Positions 23,041 to 26,227 of a DNA stretch of 26,227 nucleotides are shown piece after piece (the stretch's first letter is position 1; each line of letters starts with the position of its first letter). Made by a program: the position numbers and the translations under genes. The notes below the pieces were generated by a model that saw only the letters and a list, made by a program, of their open reading frames with translations, was not told the DNA's origin and did not search any database. Source of the DNA: Firmicutes bacterium UBA6226 (lineage in GTDB: Bacteria; Bacillota_A; Clostridia; Peptostreptococcales; Acidaminobacteraceae). Where the stretch lies: contig DJWQ01000194.1 of NCBI GenBank assembly GCA_002441045.1, forward strand, positions 1 to 26,227, in the 5' to 3' direction.

Positions 23041-25104
23041 TTGGAAAAGTTCGGCATGTTCGTCGGTAAAAAAAGAAAGCTCATCGTTTTTATCGCAATT
23101 TTATTATTTATTCCATCAGTGATAGGATTTTTGATGGTTCCAATAAATTACGATATTCTGGCATATTTGCCTTCGGATGTTGAGTCTGTTAAAGGACAGG
23201 CGATATTATCTGAGAGCTTTAAATCTTCAAATCAAGGCTATTTGGTTTTTGAAGACACCCCAGAGTACATTATCGACGACAAAATATCTAAAATTAAAGA
23301 AGTATCAGGAGTTCAAAATGTTCTATGGATCAGAGACATGCTCAATATGGGCGTACCAAAGGAGATTCTACCAGAGGAACTTTCTGAGATTATCTATAGA
23401 GACGATTGTGTCCTCGTCTTGATTAACTTTGAAGGAAATGCAACGGATGAATCAACACAAAATGCCATTGCAGACATCAGGGAGATTAGCGGTGATAATA
23501 GCTTTTTAAGTGGCATGGGTGCTTTGATCAAGGATACCATTGACATCTCAAACACTGAAAAAATCGTTTACTTGGCACTAGCAGTGGTGCTCACAATCAT
23601 CGTACTCGCATTGACATTAAAATCGACGATTATTCCAATTTTATTTTTACTCAGTATAGGCTTCTCCATCGCCGTTAATTTAGGGACAAACATCTTCTTA
23701 AAGGATATCTCATATGTAACAGAAGCCATCGCAGCGGTACTTCAGTTAGGGGTAACCATGGACTTTTCCATCTTCCTCTATCACCGATATGAGGAGGAAC
23801 GCGCCAACTACGCCGATCATATAGAAGCTATGGGTGTAGCGGTTAACAAAACTGCAGTTTCAATATCTGGTGCAGCACTGACCACCATTGCAGGTTTCCT
23901 TGCGCTTTGCGCTATGAAGCTTACGATCGGAAGCAACATCGGAATCGTAATGGCGAAGGGTGTATTGATAGGTGTCATCAGTACGTTGACACTGACACCA
24001 GCGCTTATACTGATTTTTGATAGAGCGATCCATCGCTTTCAACATCCAGTTCTAATGCCAAGCTTTGAAAAGCTTTCAAGATTTGTGGTAAAACGCCATG
24101 TGTTGTTGCTTGTTTTAGGATTACTTTTGTTGATTCCAGCGATTTATGGCGCTTCAAATACAAATGTTTATTATAAGCTCGATGAATCATTGCCTCAAGA
24201 TTTAGAGTCCATCGTCTCATTGAATAAGATGAAAGCGACCTATGATATGGCAACGACGCATATGATTATTTTAAAAGATGATCTGCCAGATTACCAGATT
24301 GACGAAATGGTCGGCAAAATTGAAGCGCTAGACGGCGTATCTAAGGTCATCGCTTATAACAAATTGATTGGACCGATGATACCAGTAGAAATGGTACCTG
24401 CTGAGCTCTCAGACGTCTTTTATAAAAACGGTTACGAGCAAATCATCGTCAATTCATCTATGGCAGTTGCAAGTGATGAAACCAGTCGTCAGCTGGAAGC
24501 AATTAGATCGATTATTCGCACCTATGACCCCGAGGCATTGATTACAGGTGAAGGCGCGCTATCTCAGGACTTAATAGAGATTTCAGACATCGACTTTAAA
24601 AATGTCAACATTCTTTCTATTATTGCAGTTTTTGTCATCATAATGATTTCGTTTAAATCGTTGAGTATTCCAGTGCTTCTCATTTCAGTAATTGAGCTAG
24701 CGGTTTCCATCAATATGGGAATTCCTTATTATACGGGCGCAACCATACCATTTATTGCAACCATCGTCATTGGAACGATACAGCTTGGCTCTACAGTAGA
24801 TTATGCAATCCTTTTAACGACGCGTTTCAAAGAGGAATTAGAAGTACAAAATGACAAATTTGAAGCCATGACTGTGGCACTTAAAAGTGCATCCAAATCC
24901 ATCATGACCAGTGGATTAACCTTTTTTGTCACCACGGTTTCAGTGGCATTTATCTCTAAGATCGACTTAATTTCAAGTCTCTCTGGGATGATCGGACGTG
25001 GGGCACTAATCAGTATGGTAACTATCATGCTGATCCTACCATCTGTTCTATTGATCTTTGAAGGTGTGATTCAAAAAACGACGATGAAATGGAGAAAAAT
25101 CTGA
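23041..25104 (+). CDS. RND/MMPL family exporter
   Basis: A 687-residue transporter of the RND superfamily (MMPL type). Two repeats each have one membrane helix, an outside domain of about 130 residues, then five helices, for 12 in all. The second halves of both repeats contain the matching segments LQLGVTMDFSIFLYHRYEEE and IQLGSTVDYAILLTTRFKEE, with the Asp typical of proton-driven RND pumps. In Gram-positive bacteria such proteins export lipids or hydrophobic compounds. Start is TTG 23041, seven bases after AAGGAG (23028-23033); the next ATG is at 23056. Repressor sites in front point to TetR control. The next gene encodes a secreted heptad-repeat partner, a common pairing. Confidence 0.88.
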   Translation: MEKFGMFVGKKRKLIVFIAILLFIPSVIGFLMVPINYDILAYLPSDVESVKGQAILSESFKSSNQGYLVFEDTPEYIIDDKISKIKEVSGVQNVLWIRDMLNMGVPKEILPEELSEIIYRDDCVLVLINFEGNATDESTQNAIADIREISGDNSFLSGMGALIKDTIDISNTEKIVYLALAVVLTIIVLALTLKSTIIPILFLLSIGFSIAVNLGTNIFLKDISYVTEAIAAVLQLGVTMDFSIFLYHRYEEERANYADHIEAMGVAVNKTAVSISGAALTTIAGFLALCAMKLTIGSNIGIVMAKGVLIGVISTLTLTPALILIFDRAIHRFQHPVLMPSFEKLSRFVVKRHVLLLVLGLLLLIPAIYGASNTNVYYKLDESLPQDLESIVSLNKMKATYDMATTHMIILKDDLPDYQIDEMVGKIEALDGVSKVIAYNKLIGPMIPVEMVPAELSDVFYKNGYEQIIVNSSMAVASDETSRQLEAIRSIIRTYDPEALITGEGALSQDLIEISDIDFKNVNILSIIAVFVIIMISFKSLSIPVLLISVIELAVSINMGIPYYTGATIPFIATIVIGTIQLGSTVDYAILLTTRFKEELEVQNDKFEAMTVALKSASKSIMTSGLTFFVTTVSVAFISKIDLISSLSGMIGRGALISMVTIMLILPSVLLIFEGVIQKTTMKWRKI

Positions 25105-25119
25105 AATGGAGAAAAATAT
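25086..25119 (+). repeat. 17-bp tandem duplication at the exporter/partner gene junction
   Basis: GAAATGGAGAAAAATCT (25086-25102) is followed directly by GAAATGGAGAAAAATAT (25103-25119), with one difference. The first copy encodes the exporter's last residues and the second holds the ribosome site and start of the next gene. Confidence 0.85.
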
Positions 25120-26227
25120 GAGAAATTTAACAAAAAAAATAACCGCACTTGGACTGAGTGTTTTACTGATTGCTTCAGTTCCAGTGCATGCAGATACTGC
25201 ACAGGAAATTTATAAGGATGAAACCGTATATGGTTTAATAGATGCTTCTGGACAAACCACTAAGCTCATTGTCAGCGACTATATTCACAGTGCAGAAAAG
25301 CTCGAGACGCTTAAAGACATTTCAAACTTACAAGACGTTCATAATCTAAGAAGTGATGTGCTACCTGAAAAGGATCAAACGTCTCTTACATGGCAGGTAG
25401 ATGGCTATGAGCTCAACTATCAAGGCACAAGCCAGCAAGCACTTCCAGTGGACACGACGATCACCTACTATCTTGATGGTGTGGAAACTGCACCAGAGGC
25501 GCTTATCGGCAAGTCGGGGGAGTTGAAAATGGTCATTCATCAAGACAACCTCGTTTATACTGAAGCTGAAATCATGGGCACACAGAGAAAAGTTTATGCA
25601 CCGTTCTATACACTTGCAACGATGCGATTTGATGCTTCAAACTTTACAGATGTTGCCATCAATCAAGGTAAAATCTCCAACGATGGTGCGAATTTTTTAG
25701 TGGTTGGTTTCTTAGCCCCAGGTATGACGGAAAACTTTGGCGACTTGATGGATTTAAAGGTTGAGGATGATCTGATCATCAGTGCAATTGTAACAAATTA
25801 TGAAGCGCAGCCGATGTATCTTGCGATGTCAAACAAGCTTCCTGATGTGGAAGATATCAGCCTATTAGATCAAGTGGATCAGCTCGACAGCTCCTTAGCT
25901 GAGTTTAAAAAAGCAGGAAATGACCTAGTAAATGGTGCAACCGATCTAAGTAATGGACAGGTTACCTACTTTGAAAAATTCGGTGAAGCGACAGTGGGAT
26001 TAAAAACTTTTTTAAGCTCTATAGATAAACTCTCTGAAGGTGTAAAGCAAATTGCATCGCCACTCACTCAGCTTGTGGAAGGCGCAAGCAGTTTATCCCA
26101 AGGCATCCTAGCACTTCAAAATAGTGCAACACCACTGGTGGATGGCTATGTGAAATTCAGTGAAGGCACAAAGTCGTTTGCAGATGGTGCAAAGACATTC
26201 GCTGGAAAAGTGGAACAGCTTTCAGGC
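25118..26227 (+). CDS. Secreted heptad-repeat (YhgE/Pip-like) exporter partner, cut by window end
   Basis: The open frame runs to the window edge without a stop; 370 residues are visible. A signal peptide (MRNLTKKI, hydrophobic core, probable cut after VHA) is followed by a beta-rich domain (about 30-250) and then a region rich in the XXXLXXG heptad pattern of YhgE/Pip-type proteins (DGYVKFSEGTKSFADGAKTF and similar). Such proteins are often encoded beside RND/MMPL exporters and probably form a long helical structure outside the membrane. Start is ATG 25118, with GGAG five to six bases before it; ATG 25106 is an alternative. It is 13 bp behind the exporter and shares its promoter. C-terminal membrane helices are to be expected beyond the window. 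Confidence 0.82.
   Translation, partial: MRNLTKKITALGLSVLLIASVPVHADTAQEIYKDETVYGLIDASGQTTKLIVSDYIHSAEKLETLKDISNLQDVHNLRSDVLPEKDQTSLTWQVDGYELNYQGTSQQALPVDTTITYYLDGVETAPEALIGKSGELKMVIHQDNLVYTEAEIMGTQRKVYAPFYTLATMRFDASNFTDVAINQGKISNDGANFLVVGFLAPGMTENFGDLMDLKVEDDLIISAIVTNYEAQPMYLAMSNKLPDVEDISLLDQVDQLDSSLAEFKKAGNDLVNGATDLSNGQVTYFEKFGEATVGLKTFLSSIDKLSEGVKQIASPLTQLVEGASSLSQGILALQNSATPLVDGYVKFSEGTKSFADGAKTFAGKVEQLSG

Noticed and set aside
25361..25543. 60-residue minus-strand frame near the window end
   Set aside because: Lies opposite the secreted exporter partner, whose signal peptide and heptads support the plus strand.
1..26227. CRISPR arrays, insertion sequences, tRNA or rRNA genes, phage attachment sites
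   Set aside because: I looked and saw no regularly spaced direct repeats with spacers, no transposase or integrase frame, no terminal inverted repeats and no structured-RNA consensus. A careful tRNA scan by program was not possible.

Overview
The window looks like chromosome from a low-GC, Gram-positive anaerobe of the Bacillota, most likely a Clostridia. Supporting signs are the AT-rich DNA, strong GGAGG ribosome binding sites (several deciding TTG, GTG or internal ATG starts), short intrinsic terminators, a SigI/RsgI sigma/anti-sigma pair, and an RND-type permease followed by a secreted heptad-repeat (YhgE/Pip-like) protein with no outer-membrane partner. I cannot name the species. No gene-free stretch is longer than about 300 bases.

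Layout. (1) 281-8038: four tightly packed plus-strand genes form a complete Wadjet defence operon in the order jetD-jetA-jetB-jetC: Toprim nuclease, kleisin, MukE-like subunit and SMC ATPase. The order and protein types fit the type II subclass. A strong terminator isolates it from upstream, and a cupin gene (8057-8422) follows 18 bp behind jetC. (2) 8480-9172: an Asp/Glu racemase-family protein lacking the first catalytic Cys, then a terminator. (3) 9406-11318: an XRE-type repressor fused to a cobalamin-binding domain that carries the residues of the light-sensing CarH family, followed by an unrecognised protein with a C-terminal membrane anchor. (4) 11410-13078: a minus-strand secreted Cys-containing mini-protein and a plus-strand MFS transporter. 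(5) 13153-15550, minus strand: sigI-rsgI, a membrane-spanning anti-sigma sensor with a very acidic disordered exterior. (6) 15822-18724: a membrane diguanylate cyclase, a membrane-anchored alpha/beta hydrolase and a small polytopic membrane protein. (7) 18736-20829: an unusual Gfo/Idh/MocA dehydrogenase fused to two glyoxalase/VOC domains. (8) 20871-21989, minus strand: two small membrane proteins (DUF3159-like and DUF1475-like). (9) 22227 to the end: a TetR repressor, a promoter flanked by two near-identical palindromic operators, an RND/MMPL exporter, and the start of a secreted heptad-repeat partner cut by the window edge.

How they work together. The Jet proteins should act as one SMC-based machine that recognises and cleaves closed-circular foreign DNA. 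The SigI/RsgI pair is a transmembrane signalling unit, probably for the cell envelope. The TetR-RND-Pip cluster is a self-contained, ligand-induced export operon. The most original candidates are the XRE-cobalamin regulator (possible light or B12 sensor with a new DNA-binding head) and the dehydrogenase-VOC-VOC fusion, whose two VOC domains hold complementary halves of a metal site. Wadjet itself is a known system.
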